64,000 bases of DNA from CAJMNU01 sp905214855 (GTDB lineage Bacteria; Bacillota; Clostridia; Lachnospirales; Lachnospiraceae): positions 21,716 to 85,715 of the forward strand of contig CALADM010000003.1 in the NCBI GenBank assembly GCA_937890595.1, read 5' to 3'. Under the pieces are notes generated by a model that was not told the DNA's origin, ran no database searches, and worked only from the letters and a program-made list of their open reading frames with translations. Positions 17,987 through 27,462 of the stretch are shown piece after piece (position 1 is the stretch's first letter; every line of letters begins with the position of its first letter). A program made the position numbers and the translations under genes.

Positions 17987-20521
17987 TTGCAGATACAGAC
18001 GATTGGGATATTGGGGATGGTTCTTGCCATATATATGGCAGGTGCTGTCTTCATGCTAAAAAAGGAGCAAGTTAAGGGAAAAAGAGTACCATTGGCAGGC
18101 TCCTTTTTGAATAGAGAAAAGAAGCAACATAATAGAAAACAAATTGGGTGTATGATATGTCTGCTTCTTTTGTGTATTCTTGTTGGAAATGTCCGTGCAA
18201 GACACGTAATACAGATAGAAAAAGAAAATGAAAGATATTTTATGCAGTATGGGGATCAAAAGGGACAGATCAAGGGCTTTATCTATGGCCTTGTAGAAGA
18301 GATTGAGATTCAAAAGGAAACAAGGAAGATACAGGTTCTTTTGAAAGATTGCTATATAGACAGTGTAAAAATAAAAAAACATCCTCTGAAAATGAAGGGG
18401 AAAATCAGTGTGGAATGGGAAGAGAGCTTTGCAAAGCAGGATGCTTTAAAGCTAAAAAACAAAGAGAATGAAGAATATAAGGTATCTCATACATGCATTG
18501 AGATTGGAGATTTTATCAAGATTAAGGGGAGTTTTTCTTTGACTCAGACAGAGAGAAATCCAGGAGAATGGGATTATAGGACATACTGTTATGCACGCGG
18601 TGTTGGATTCGGAGGATGGGGAGAATACATACAATGTATTAGAAAAAATAATCTGTTTTTTAAAAATATAAGATATCAATATTTGCAAATGGCAGGGGAT
18701 ATCTTGGATCATTACATGGAAAAACAGGATGCTGGTATGGTGAAAGCAATGCTTTTGGGAGATAAGAGCAGTCTGGATGAAAGAGAAAGGGATTTATATC
18801 AATGGAGTGGAATTGCACATTTACTAGCAGTGAGTGGACTTCACATATCACTTTTGGGAATAGGCTGCTGGAATGTAGCCAGAAGAGCAGGAGGCAATCT
18901 TTGTTTCTGTGTGATGTTTTCAGGAAGTATTGTTGTAATCTTTGGCTGGCTTAGTGGATGGAGTCCATCAGCGCAGCGTGCAGTATTTATGTTTTGTCTT
19001 ATAATGGGAGCTAAATTATCAGGAAGAACATATGATATTTGGTCTGCATTGGCATTTTCTTTGTTTTGGATCTTGTGGGACAGTCCAAGAATGATGCTGG
19101 AAGGAGGTGTACAGCTTTCGTTTGGAGCAGTGGCTTCCATTGTAGGAATTGGGAAAATAGTATCTGAGTGGACTATAGGGCAGGGAGAAAAACAACCACA
19201 AAGTGCTCTGGCAAAAGCAATTGTAATGAATCTGGCAGTACAATGGGGGACATTACCTATCATCTGTTATTGGTATTTTGAATTTCCACCCTATACAATA
19301 GTATTAAATCTGCTTGTAATTCCTTTTATGGGGGGCATTCTTGTATCTGGATTGTCTGTTGTTTTGCTGGGATGTATTCCGGGAATAGGAGGTCTGGCTG
19401 TGATGGCAGCAGGACCAGCACATTACATTTTAAAATTATATCATTTTTTATGTGCGTTTTCTCTAAGATTGCCAAAAAGTATACAAGTTACTGGTAAACC
19501 AGAACGTGGGAAAATGATAGTGTACTATGGGATTTTGGGAGGACTCCTATGGTATATATTCCATGTAAAACATATAAACAAGAAAAAAGAAGAAAGATAT
19601 GTTAGAAAAGAAGAAAAACAGGTTGAAAAGTATAGCAAAGTATATTGGGGCAGGATGATGATCTTGATCCTAATATTTTCATGTTGTACACAGCTATTGA
19701 AGGAAAAACAGCCAAATTGTCTGGAAATTTGGTTTTTGGATGTAGGACAGGGGGATGGGATTTTAATCCGAACAGAGAAATACAATATTTTACTGGATGG
19801 AGGAAGTACAGATAGGAATGAATTAGGAAAATATGCTTTGGAACCAGTTTTAAAATCAATGGGGATAAAAACCATAGATTATGCTTTTGTCAGTCATGGA
19901 GATAGCGATCATATCAGTGGATTGGAGTATTTATTGGGAAATGAGAGCAGAGTGGAGGTGAAATGTCTGGTTCTTCCTAAAAACCAAGACGATCCAGTGT
20001 ATGAGAGATTAAAAAAATATTCAACTGGGAAGTTGTTAGAATTTGGAGAAGGAGATTTGTGGGAAGATGGCAAGTTGAAAATATATGGTCTGTATCCATC
20101 TGAAAAAACGACAGCATCAGACAGAAACAATCATTCTATTGTTATGCTTATGGAGTATGGGGATTGCTCAGTACTTTTTACAGGAGATATAGAACAGGAA
20201 GCAGAAGAACAACTTTTGCAACTTTATAAACCATATTTAGAGGGAAGAGATATCGATATTTTAAAAGTAGCTCATCATGGATCTGAAACATCAACAGGTG
20301 AGATGTTTTTAGATGCAGTTTCTCCCAAATATGCAGTATTGTCCTATGGAAAGGGGAACTCTTATGGTCATCCGTCTTCTATTGTTCTAAAGCGTTTACA
20401 AGAACGAAATATTACAATATTTTCTACTGAGGATCAAGGTGCTATTTGTTTAAAATATAAAAAGGAAAAAATACAGTATAGTTTTCACAAAGGAAGACAA
20501 GAAATCAAGTTGCATGGTTAG
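17987..20521 (+). CDS. comEC: ComEC/Rec2 competence DNA-uptake channel
   Basis: About 844 aa: N-terminal DUF4131-like region with an OB-like segment (to about 200), the multi-helix Competence domain (about 245-510, motif HLLAVSGLHISL), and a metallo-beta-lactamase domain from about 575 (LDVGQGDGILI, HGDSDHISG, VAHHGSETST). It forms the inner-membrane channel for single-stranded DNA. The reported start is TTG 17987 with GGAG 12 bases upstream. The frame is open back to 17921 and reads IRPLVWIVGAFALGEYLA before it, which looks like the normal hydrophobic N-terminus; the only candidate start there would be ATA 17933, nine bases after a GGGGG. No other com gene is near. Confidence 0.9.
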   Translation: MQIQTIGILGMVLAIYMAGAVFMLKKEQVKGKRVPLAGSFLNREKKQHNRKQIGCMICLLLLCILVGNVRARHVIQIEKENERYFMQYGDQKGQIKGFIYGLVEEIEIQKETRKIQVLLKDCYIDSVKIKKHPLKMKGKISVEWEESFAKQDALKLKNKENEEYKVSHTCIEIGDFIKIKGSFSLTQTERNPGEWDYRTYCYARGVGFGGWGEYIQCIRKNNLFFKNIRYQYLQMAGDILDHYMEKQDAGMVKAMLLGDKSSLDERERDLYQWSGIAHLLAVSGLHISLLGIGCWNVARRAGGNLCFCVMFSGSIVVIFGWLSGWSPSAQRAVFMFCLIMGAKLSGRTYDIWSALAFSLFWILWDSPRMMLEGGVQLSFGAVASIVGIGKIVSEWTIGQGEKQPQSALAKAIVMNLAVQWGTLPIICYWYFEFPPYTIVLNLLVIPFMGGILVSGLSVVLLGCIPGIGGLAVMAAGPAHYILKLYHFLCAFSLRLPKSIQVTGKPERGKMIVYYGILGGLLWYIFHVKHINKKKEERYVRKEEKQVEKYSKVYWGRMMILILIFSCCTQLLKEKQPNCLEIWFLDVGQGDGILIRTEKYNILLDGGSTDRNELGKYALEPVLKSMGIKTIDYAFVSHGDSDHISGLEYLLGNESRVEVKCLVLPKNQDDPVYERLKKYSTGKLLEFGEGDLWEDGKLKIYGLYPSEKTTASDRNNHSIVMLMEYGDCSVLFTGDIEQEAEEQLLQLYKPYLEGRDIDILKVAHHGSETSTGEMFLDAVSPKYAVLSYGKGNSYGHPSSIVLKRLQERNITIFSTEDQGAICLKYKKEKIQYSFHKGRQEIKLHG

Positions 20522-20608
20522 AATGCGAATGATACAATAATAAGAATCAGGTGATAAACAAAGAGTGTTGGAAAATGTAATGGTAAAGTAAAAAAGGAAT
20601 GAAAACAT

Positions 20609-21583
20609 ATGCAGATATTAAATCAAGACATCAAAGAGAAAAAATTCCGTCCTGTTTATCTTTTGTATGGGGAAGAGTCCTATTTAAAACAAAGTTACAA
20701 AAAACGTCTCAGAGAAGCGATAGTAGGCGATGACACAATAAACTATACCGCTTTTGAGGGAAAAGGAGTGGATGCAGAAGAAGTAATGGCTATGGCAGAT
20801 ACAATGCCGTTTTTTTCTGATAAACGTTTGATCTTGATGGAAGACAGTGGTTTTTTTAAAAGTACACCAGAAGGTTTGACGGAATACTTAGATCAGATGC
20901 CGGACACTGCCTGTCTTGTTTTTGTGGAGGAACAGGTAGACAAGCGGAATAAGCTGTATAAGAAAGTGAAGGAAGTGGGATATGTGGCTGAACTTGGTCA
21001 CCAAAGTCCGGAACAATTATCACGATGGGCAGCAACTATCTTGATCAGAGAGGGAAAGAAGATCACAAATCATACAATGGAATATTTTCTTAGTATGGTT
21101 GGGGACGAGATGACCCAGATCAGTATGGAGTTGGAGAAAGTAATTTGTTATACAATGGGAAGGGAAATTGTGACAGATGAAGATATAGATGCCGTCTGTA
21201 CCGTGAAAGTGGTCAACCGTATTTTCGATATGATTGCTGCTGTAGCTGCAAGAAATACCAAAAAAGCATTAGATTTGTATGAAGATCTTTTGACATTGAA
21301 AGAACCTCCCATGCGTATTTTGTTTTTGATTGCTAAGCAGTTTAATCAGATCTTGCAGGTTAAAGAATTGATGCTGCATGGGATGGACAGAATACAGATT
21401 GCCAAGCAGATGAAATTGCAGCCCTTTATAGCGGGAAAGTTGATGGGGCAAGGCAGAACTTTTTCCAGAGAACAGATTTTAAGATATGTAGAGAGCTGTG
21501 TGGAACTGGAAGAGGCAGTGAAAACAGGAAGAATCGCTGACAGACTGGCGGTGGAGATTTTGATCACTCAGTTTGGGACATAA
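20609..21583 (+). CDS. holA: DNA polymerase III delta subunit
   Basis: The 324-aa protein is the clamp-loader subunit that opens the beta sliding clamp. It has the N-terminal motif PVYLLYGEESYL, the degenerate AAA+ fold (residues 1-210, with MPFFSDKRLILMED) and a C-terminal collar domain with LLREP-like text LLTLKEPPMRILFLIAKQF. An AAGGA precedes ATG 20609. In many Firmicutes comEC and holA are adjacent, as here; rpsT, which often follows, is not found. Confidence 0.93.
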   Translation: MQILNQDIKEKKFRPVYLLYGEESYLKQSYKKRLREAIVGDDTINYTAFEGKGVDAEEVMAMADTMPFFSDKRLILMEDSGFFKSTPEGLTEYLDQMPDTACLVFVEEQVDKRNKLYKKVKEVGYVAELGHQSPEQLSRWAATILIREGKKITNHTMEYFLSMVGDEMTQISMELEKVICYTMGREIVTDEDIDAVCTVKVVNRIFDMIAAVAARNTKKALDLYEDLLTLKEPPMRILFLIAKQFNQILQVKELMLHGMDRIQIAKQMKLQPFIAGKLMGQGRTFSREQILRYVESCVELEEAVKTGRIADRLAVEILITQFGT

Positions 21584-21628
21584 AGCGGTTGATTTTTACC
21601 AAAAAGAGAAGTTTGGAGGAAACAAGAG

Positions 21629-23404
21629 ATGGGAGAAATAGGGATGATGGGGCGCTATGTGAAGCGCTATGCCTGGAAGTATATTCTGGGTATTGCAGCT
21701 CTGTTTGCGGTGGATTTATTAAATGTATATATTCCACAGTTTACCGGAGAGATCACAGATGGTTTGGAAAGTCATAGCATTGGCATGGATATGATTTGGA
21801 TTTTGATCGGAAAGATTCTTTTATTCGGTGCAGGCATTGCTCTAGGGCGCTTTTTATGGAGATTTTTTATTTTTGGTTCTGCACGTTCCATTGAAAAAGA
21901 ATTGAGAAATGATATGTTTGGTCATTTGGAAAAATTATCCATGCATTATTTTAATGAACATAAAACGGGTGATTTTATGGCACATTTTACCAATGATCTT
22001 GCCGCAGTCAGAATGGCATTAGGACCAACGATCGTCACGGCATTTGACGCAAGTGTAATGATGCTTCTTGTGTTGGGAAAGATGATGTGGTATGTCAGTG
22101 TGAAATTGACACTCTTGGCAGTGATTCCACTCTTGGTCATTGTCGTTGGGGATTATGTGTATGGAAAAGTCATGCATGAGAGATTTAGAGAAAAGCAAGA
22201 AGCATTTTCTGGTTTGACAGATCAGGTGCAGGAGAGTGTTTCTGGAATCCGTGTGATTAAGGCATTTGTTCAGGAAAGGATGGAACTTGCAGCGTTTGCT
22301 AAAACAAACCAGTTCAACAAAGAGAAAAATCTGGGTGTAGTGGAGACACAGGCTTTGTTTTTGCCATTATTGGATCTGATCGTAGGTGTAAGTGGACTTT
22401 TGACTCTGCTTTATGGAGGATACCTTGCATTGATCGGTGAGATCACATTGGGACGTTTTGTAGCATTTAATCAGTACATTGCCATGCTGGTATGGCCAAT
22501 GATGGCAGCAGGGGAATGTATTACCAGCTTGTCCCAAGGACTTGCTTCTATGAAGAGAATACAAAAGATATTTGATGAACAGCCGGAAATTGTGGATGAA
22601 GAGAGTGTACAGCCTGTAGAAAGATTGGAAGGGAATATTGAAATTTCTCATCTGACATTTTCTTATCCGGGTCATGAAAAAGAAACGCCTGTTCTTAAAG
22701 ATGTTACTGTTCCTATTAAGAAAGGAACTACTTTGGCAATCATTGGACGTACCGGAAGCGGAAAGACAACCATAGCAAATCTTCTTTTGCGTTTATACAA
22801 TACAGAAGAAGGTATGATCAGTATGGATGGATATACATTGAAAGAAATTCCTCTGGAAATTTTAAGGCGTGATATTGCTTATGTGCCACAGGACAATTTT
22901 TTGTTTTCAGACACGATAGCAGGTAATATTGCCTTTGGGTCAGAGCATAAGACAATGGAAGATATTTATGATGCGGCAAGAAAAGCATGTATCCATGATA
23001 ATATTATGGATTTTCCGGAACAGTATCAAACAATGGTAGGAGAACGTGGTGTAACCATCTCAGGAGGTCAGAAACAGAGAAGTTCTATTGCAAGGGCTCT
23101 TTTAAAAGACGCTCCAATCCTTATCTTGGATGATGCTTTGTCAGCAGTAGATACAGATACAGAGGAACAGATCCTGAGAAATCTGAAAGAGGACAGAGCG
23201 GATAAAACAACTATTATGATTGCACATAGAATTTCGACCATTCAGAATGCAGATGCGATTTTAGTATTGGATGAAGGTCGTGTTGCAGAGTATGGTACAC
23301 ATAGCGAATTGATGAAACAAAACGGAATTTACGCTTCCATCTATGAAAAGCAGCAGCTGGAAAAACAATTGGAAGAAGAGGGAGAAGGGGGAGAGACAGA
23401 ATGA
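21629..23404 (+). CDS. Heterodimeric ABC exporter, BmrC-like subunit
   Basis: A 591-aa half-transporter: six-helix export domain (about 12-310), ATPase domain (about 335-575). Walker A GRTGSGKTT, Q-loop VPQDNFLF, canonical signature ISGGQKQR, but Walker B reads LILDDALSAVD: the catalytic Glu is replaced by Asp. This is the hallmark of the degenerate half of heterodimeric exporters such as BmrC/BmrD or TM287/288. The switch His (IAHRIST) is kept. It overlaps the next ABC gene by four bases (ATGA), so the two are coupled. Such pairs export drugs or peptides. Confidence 0.9.
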   Translation: MGEIGMMGRYVKRYAWKYILGIAALFAVDLLNVYIPQFTGEITDGLESHSIGMDMIWILIGKILLFGAGIALGRFLWRFFIFGSARSIEKELRNDMFGHLEKLSMHYFNEHKTGDFMAHFTNDLAAVRMALGPTIVTAFDASVMMLLVLGKMMWYVSVKLTLLAVIPLLVIVVGDYVYGKVMHERFREKQEAFSGLTDQVQESVSGIRVIKAFVQERMELAAFAKTNQFNKEKNLGVVETQALFLPLLDLIVGVSGLLTLLYGGYLALIGEITLGRFVAFNQYIAMLVWPMMAAGECITSLSQGLASMKRIQKIFDEQPEIVDEESVQPVERLEGNIEISHLTFSYPGHEKETPVLKDVTVPIKKGTTLAIIGRTGSGKTTIANLLLRLYNTEEGMISMDGYTLKEIPLEILRRDIAYVPQDNFLFSDTIAGNIAFGSEHKTMEDIYDAARKACIHDNIMDFPEQYQTMVGERGVTISGGQKQRSSIARALLKDAPILILDDALSAVDTDTEEQILRNLKEDRADKTTIMIAHRISTIQNADAILVLDEGRVAEYGTHSELMKQNGIYASIYEKQQLEKQLEEEGEGGETE

Positions 23405-25488
23405 GCCAAAAAGTAAGGAACCATACTGTAAATGCAGTGGAAGATGCACCCCACTATAAAGGCAATGCGATCCTGAGGATGTTGTCTTACATGAAAGGAT
23501 ACAAAAAGACAGTAGCGTTCTGTTTTTTCCTTGTTTTTATGGTTACAGTATTGGAATTATATAAACCAATCCTGATTGGAAATGCAATTGATAAGTATGT
23601 AAACGGCTATCAGTTCCCTTATGAAGTAACAAAAGAGAATGCTAATATTGAATATGATGGTGTAGGTATCAGGAAAATTGTAAAGGCAGAAAAAGAAGAT
23701 TCAGAGTATTGGCGCTTGGTTTCCCATGAAGGAAAATATTATCTGATCCGGGGGCTGTCTATGCAGGATCTGAATTTGTTGGAGCAGGCAGAATTGGAAG
23801 GAGACCAGATGCTCACTGAAAATTCAGATGGAACATTGAAGATTGTGTGGGGAGACAGAGAATGGACTGGCACATGGATGCAGAGTGAGGATTTAAAGAT
23901 TTTGCGTCACAGTGATTTTACAGGCATTCTGGTAAGTTCAGTATTGTATCTTTGCCTGTTGCTTTTGCTGTTTGTGTGCAATCGAGTACAATACTTAAAA
24001 CTTCAGAAAATGGGACAGGACATTATTTATGAGGTGCGTCAGGAGGTTTTTGCTCACATTCAGAAACTTTCCATGAGATTTTTTGATCTAACTCCAGTTG
24101 GAAAGATTGTTACCAGAGTGACAAATGATGTGGAATCTTTAAATGAGATGTATTCTAACATTTTGGTAAAATTGTTTAAAAACACAATGAAAATCATAGG
24201 ATTGGCAATTGTGATGCTTCTTTTGAATGTGCGTATGGCACTGTTATCGTTTGTAATGCTTCCAGTAGTGGCAGGGTTGACTGTATTATTTAAAAAAATA
24301 TCCAGAAGAGCATATCAGATGACCAGAACAAAGATCACTGCATTGAATACATTCCTTTCCGAGAATCTTTCTGGTATGAAGATCATTCAGATTTTTAATA
24401 GAGAAATCGTAAAATATCAGGATTTTTGTAAAAAAAGTCAGGAATTATACCGCGCAAATTATCGTGAGATGATGGTGTTTGCTATTTTCAGACCATCTAT
24501 CTATTTGGTATCTATCATTGCATTGGTCATTGTGATTTCCAGCGGAAGTACGATGGTATTTCGCAATGTGATCTCTATTGGAACTTTGTATATTTTTCTT
24601 CAATATATTAATTCATTTTTTGAACCCATTCAGGAATTGGCAGAGCAATTTTCTACTTTACAGAATGCAGTGGCATCTGCAGAGAAGATTTTTACAATTC
24701 TGGATACTGATCCTGTGATCTTGGAACAGGAACATCCTGTCATTCTGGATAAGGTAAAGGGAAAGATTGAATTTAAACATGTGTGGTTTGCTTATAATGA
24801 CGAAGACTTTATTTTAAAGGATGTAAGTTTTACGATTGAACCGGGAGAAAAGGTAGCGTTTGTAGGAGCAACAGGAGCAGGGAAGTCTTCTATTTTGAAT
24901 TTGATTGGTCGTTATTATGATATTCAAAAAGGAGAGATCCTGATTGACGGAGTGAATATTAAGGAGATGAGTAAAGATCAGATCCGCAGGGCGATCGGTC
25001 AGGTACAGCAGGATGTATTTGTCTTTACTGGTGATATTAAGAGTAATATTCGTCTAAGGGATGCTTCCATTACAAGAGCACAAGTTGTACAGGCGGCAGA
25101 AACGGTGAACGCAAGCCGTTTTATTGAAAAATTACCTCAAAAATATGATGAGCCTGTTTCGGAGAGAGGAGCGACATTCTCTGCTGGTCAAAGACAGTTG
25201 TTATCTTTTGCAAGAACATTGGCATATCAGCCTCAGATTTTGATTTTGGATGAGGCAACTGCCAACATTGATACCGAGACAGAACAATGGATCCAAGAAG
25301 CCTTATTTAAATTGATGGAAGGAAGGACAACCATTATGGTTGCACACCGTCTTTCTACGATCCAGCATGCAGATAAGATTATGGTAATGCATAAGGGACG
25401 TATCAGGGAGAGCGGCACGCATCAGGAACTTTTGGATAAAGGTGGTATCTATAAGAAGTTATATGAATTGCAGCTGGCACATGTTTGA
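23401..25488 (+). CDS. Heterodimeric ABC exporter, BmrD-like subunit with inserted extracytoplasmic domain
   Basis: A 695-aa half-transporter. Between transmembrane helix 1 (about 38-60) and helix 2 (about 178-200) lies an insert of some 110 hydrophilic residues, as in BmrD (YheH). The ATPase domain has Walker A GATGAGKSS, a full Walker B ILILDEATANID with catalytic Glu, but an altered signature FSAGQRQL in place of LSGGQ. Together with the preceding subunit, one composite site is canonical (this Walker B, the partner's LSGGQ) and one is degenerate. A strong terminator closes the unit. Confidence 0.9.
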   Translation: MSQKVRNHTVNAVEDAPHYKGNAILRMLSYMKGYKKTVAFCFFLVFMVTVLELYKPILIGNAIDKYVNGYQFPYEVTKENANIEYDGVGIRKIVKAEKEDSEYWRLVSHEGKYYLIRGLSMQDLNLLEQAELEGDQMLTENSDGTLKIVWGDREWTGTWMQSEDLKILRHSDFTGILVSSVLYLCLLLLLFVCNRVQYLKLQKMGQDIIYEVRQEVFAHIQKLSMRFFDLTPVGKIVTRVTNDVESLNEMYSNILVKLFKNTMKIIGLAIVMLLLNVRMALLSFVMLPVVAGLTVLFKKISRRAYQMTRTKITALNTFLSENLSGMKIIQIFNREIVKYQDFCKKSQELYRANYREMMVFAIFRPSIYLVSIIALVIVISSGSTMVFRNVISIGTLYIFLQYINSFFEPIQELAEQFSTLQNAVASAEKIFTILDTDPVILEQEHPVILDKVKGKIEFKHVWFAYNDEDFILKDVSFTIEPGEKVAFVGATGAGKSSILNLIGRYYDIQKGEILIDGVNIKEMSKDQIRRAIGQVQQDVFVFTGDIKSNIRLRDASITRAQVVQAAETVNASRFIEKLPQKYDEPVSERGATFSAGQRQLLSFARTLAYQPQILILDEATANIDTETEQWIQEALFKLMEGRTTIMVAHRLSTIQHADKIMVMHKGRIRESGTHQELLDKGGIYKKLYELQLAHV

Positions 25489-25499
25489 TATTTTTTATG

Positions 25500-25552
25500 A
25501 AAAAGTCTTATATCTTTATAGCGAAAGCTAAGTAGGATATAAGGCTTTTTTT
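25500..25552 (+). terminator. Terminator of the heterodimeric exporter operon
   Basis: A 15-base left arm (25500-25514) pairs with 25536-25550 (one G-U); inside is a TAGC-GAAA-GCTA tetraloop hairpin; seven T follow. Confidence 0.85.
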
Positions 25553-25567
25553 GATAAAATAAACAGA

Positions 25568-25581
25568 AAAGTGGGCACTTT
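25568..25581. promoter_or_regulatory. Short palindrome upstream of the lone permease, possible operator
   Basis: AAAGTG-GG-CACTTT, 46 bases before the permease start and 16 bases past the preceding terminator. The two-base centre cannot form an RNA hairpin, so a protein-binding site is the better reading. No clear promoter boxes were assigned. Confidence 0.25.
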
Positions 25582-25626
25582 CCCTCATAAGCGCCATATG
25601 ATGATAGTATAGAGGGGAGGTCTACT

Positions 25627-26424
25627 ATGAAACAGGAACATACAGAAACGCTGGCACAGCAGGAGTATGTAAAAAAACAGGTATACCAACAAAGAATAGT
25701 GATCCTATGGCGGTGTCTGCTTTTTTTCCTTTTCTTGGTAATTTGGGAAATAAGTGCAGATTCTGGTCTGATCGACTCTTTTATTTTCAGCAGCCCTGTT
25801 AGAATAGGGAAATGTTTTATAGAGATGGCAAAAGATGGAACCATTTTTTATCATACAGCTATTACAGTTGCGGAGACTTTGATAAGTTTTATCCTTGTAA
25901 CTATATTGGGGCTGGCACTTGCACTACTCCTTTGGAGGTATAAGATGCTGGCAGATATTGTAGAACCTTGTCTGGTTATGCTGAACAGTCTTCCAAAATC
26001 TGCACTTGCGCCGATTTTGATTGTATGGCTTGGAAGTAACATAAAAACGATTATTGTAGCTGCTATTTCCATTGCTGTTTTTGGCTCTGTTTTGACATTG
26101 CACAATGGATTTCGGGAGATGGATCCAGATAAAATCCGTTTGATCTATTCTTTAGGAGGTACTCAGAAAGATGTTCTTTGGAAGATACTGCTTCCGGGAT
26201 CCGTTCCTATGATCATCAGTAATATGAAAGTAAATATCGGACTTTGTCTGGTTGGGGTGATTATTGGTGAATTTTTGGCAGCGAGAGCAGGTTTAGGCTA
26301 TCTGATCATCTATTCTACGCAGATTTTCCAACTGGATATTGTTATGTTGAGCATTACAATTTTGTGTGTAGTGTCGGCTCTGCTCTATCATTCAATCGCT
26401 ATTTTAGAGCATTATGTGAAATAA
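25627..26424 (+). CDS. ABC transporter permease, SsuC/TauC (nitrate/sulfonate/taurine) type, orphan
   Basis: A 265-aa inner-membrane permease with about six helices and the EAA-type cytoplasmic loop (SLGGTQKDVLWKILLPGSVPMIISNMK) that contacts the ATPase. NSLPKSALAPILIVWLG is characteristic of the SsuC/TauC/ThiX group. GGGGAGG precedes ATG 25627. Import systems of this class need an ATPase and a substrate-binding protein; neither is adjacent, the gene being flanked by terminators on both sides. It may use components encoded elsewhere. The substrate is open (sulfonate, nitrate or a thiamin precursor). Confidence 0.85.
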   Translation: MKQEHTETLAQQEYVKKQVYQQRIVILWRCLLFFLFLVIWEISADSGLIDSFIFSSPVRIGKCFIEMAKDGTIFYHTAITVAETLISFILVTILGLALALLLWRYKMLADIVEPCLVMLNSLPKSALAPILIVWLGSNIKTIIVAAISIAVFGSVLTLHNGFREMDPDKIRLIYSLGGTQKDVLWKILLPGSVPMIISNMKVNIGLCLVGVIIGEFLAARAGLGYLIIYSTQIFQLDIVMLSITILCVVSALLYHSIAILEHYVK

Positions 26425-26491
26425 AAATCCCCCTTTTTGTCGAGGAATGGCTGTCATTATTTGACATCCCATCTGACAGAAGGGGGATTTT
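26424..26491. terminator. Bidirectional terminator between permease and 3D-protein genes
   Basis: AAAATCCCCCTTTTTGTC (26424-26441) pairs with GACAGAAGGGGGATTTT (26475-26491), with a second imperfect stem inside around TGTCA/TGACA. A-rich and T-rich flanks on both sides fit termination in both directions of two convergent genes. Confidence 0.8.
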
Positions 26492-26522
26492 ACAATATTA
26501 TAGAAAAATCTGAGAACCTTAT

Positions 26523-27257
26523 TTATGAAAGAAGAAAAACCTCAGCCTGATGAGTACCCTTTGACATGATTTCAGCGTGAGTATCATAAAAAATATCAAT
26601 ATGTTTTCCTTTGACACCACCACCACGATCTTCGGCAGTATAGGTGATTCCATTGATCACAACCTGAGTGCCATAAGGAATGACATTTGGATCTACAGCA
26701 ATGGTATGATTAGAGGAAGCGATAGCACCAGTGGAAGTATGTCGTCCCCAACCTTCAGAACACTGATAACATGGACAATAACCAGTGATCTTAAATGTAC
26801 CAAGTGAAGTGTAGGAAGAGGAATTCTGACTATTTGTTTTGCTGGTTTCTTCCTGTGTTGGAACATCACCATGTGTATAAGAAACAGGTTCACATACAAG
26901 CTGATCCAGATAATAAAGTTCTATAGAGTATATTCCATCTTCAAATTCTGTCCAATCCATGGGAAGATGAAAACTATGGTATCCATTATCATTGGATACA
27001 GATGGAAGATCAGAACGATACTGGTCTGCATTCACTTGTATTGTCTTTACAGGTTCTGTGCTGTCCTGTTTTTTGATCTGAAGAGTAAGGTTTAAGCTGA
27101 CAGGAGCTTCTGTGTCCCATGCATATCCTTCCAGATAGGTTTCTGTTACCCAATCAACCTGTCCGATGATCTCAGCAGAAGAAGACATTGTAAACAGAAC
27201 ACTGCCTGTCAAAAATGCAAAGACTGCCAAGAATATGGTATGTAACTTGATTTTCAT
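26523..27257 (-). CDS. Secreted 3D-domain protein
   Basis: A 244-aa exported protein: signal peptide (residues 1-28, hydrophobic core IFLAVFAFLTGSVLF), a beta-rich region to about 135, a Ser/Asn/Thr linker, and a C-terminal 3D domain. The three-aspartate motif is visible as AVDPNVIPYG, AEDRGGG and HIDIFYD. 3D domains form the catalytic barrel of MltA-type lytic transglycosylases and of resuscitation-promoting YuiC/YocH proteins, so a peptidoglycan-cleaving role is likely. A cysteine cluster GYCPCYQCSEGWG precedes the domain core. Its own promoter lies at 27340-27368; AGGAGG is six bases before ATG. Confidence 0.85.
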   Translation of the reverse strand: MKIKLHTIFLAVFAFLTGSVLFTMSSSAEIIGQVDWVTETYLEGYAWDTEAPVSLNLTLQIKKQDSTEPVKTIQVNADQYRSDLPSVSNDNGYHSFHLPMDWTEFEDGIYSIELYYLDQLVCEPVSYTHGDVPTQEETSKTNSQNSSSYTSLGTFKITGYCPCYQCSEGWGRHTSTGAIASSNHTIAVDPNVIPYGTQVVINGITYTAEDRGGGVKGKHIDIFYDTHAEIMSKGTHQAEVFLLS

Positions 27258-27339
27258 AATAGCCTCCTAAAAGATTAAAAAAGTTAAAACAAATGTTAAA
27301 TATATATTTCTAAACGTAATAAAATTGTAATAATTAGAG

Positions 27340-27368
27340 ACTATACATGGAAAATCTTTATTTGTCAA
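27340..27368 (-). promoter_or_regulatory. Promoter of the 3D-domain protein gene
   Basis: On the minus strand TTGACA (27368-27363), 17 bases, TATAGT (27345-27340). The boxes and spacing are the same as in the divergent hrcA promoter 75 bases away. Confidence 0.75.
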
Positions 27369-27419
27369 GAAAAAGTTATCAGGAAATGATGAAAAAAAGG
27401 AAAAAATAGAAAAAACCCC

Positions 27420-27448
27420 TTGACAAAAAAGCCAGAGAAGCATATAGT
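27420..27448 (+). promoter_or_regulatory. Sigma-A promoter of the hrcA-grpE-dnaK-dnaJ operon
   Basis: TTGACA (27420-27425), 17 bases, TATAGT (27443-27448), followed 14 bases later by the CIRCE operator. Confidence 0.9.
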
Positions 27449-27462
27449 ATGGATTGTAGATG

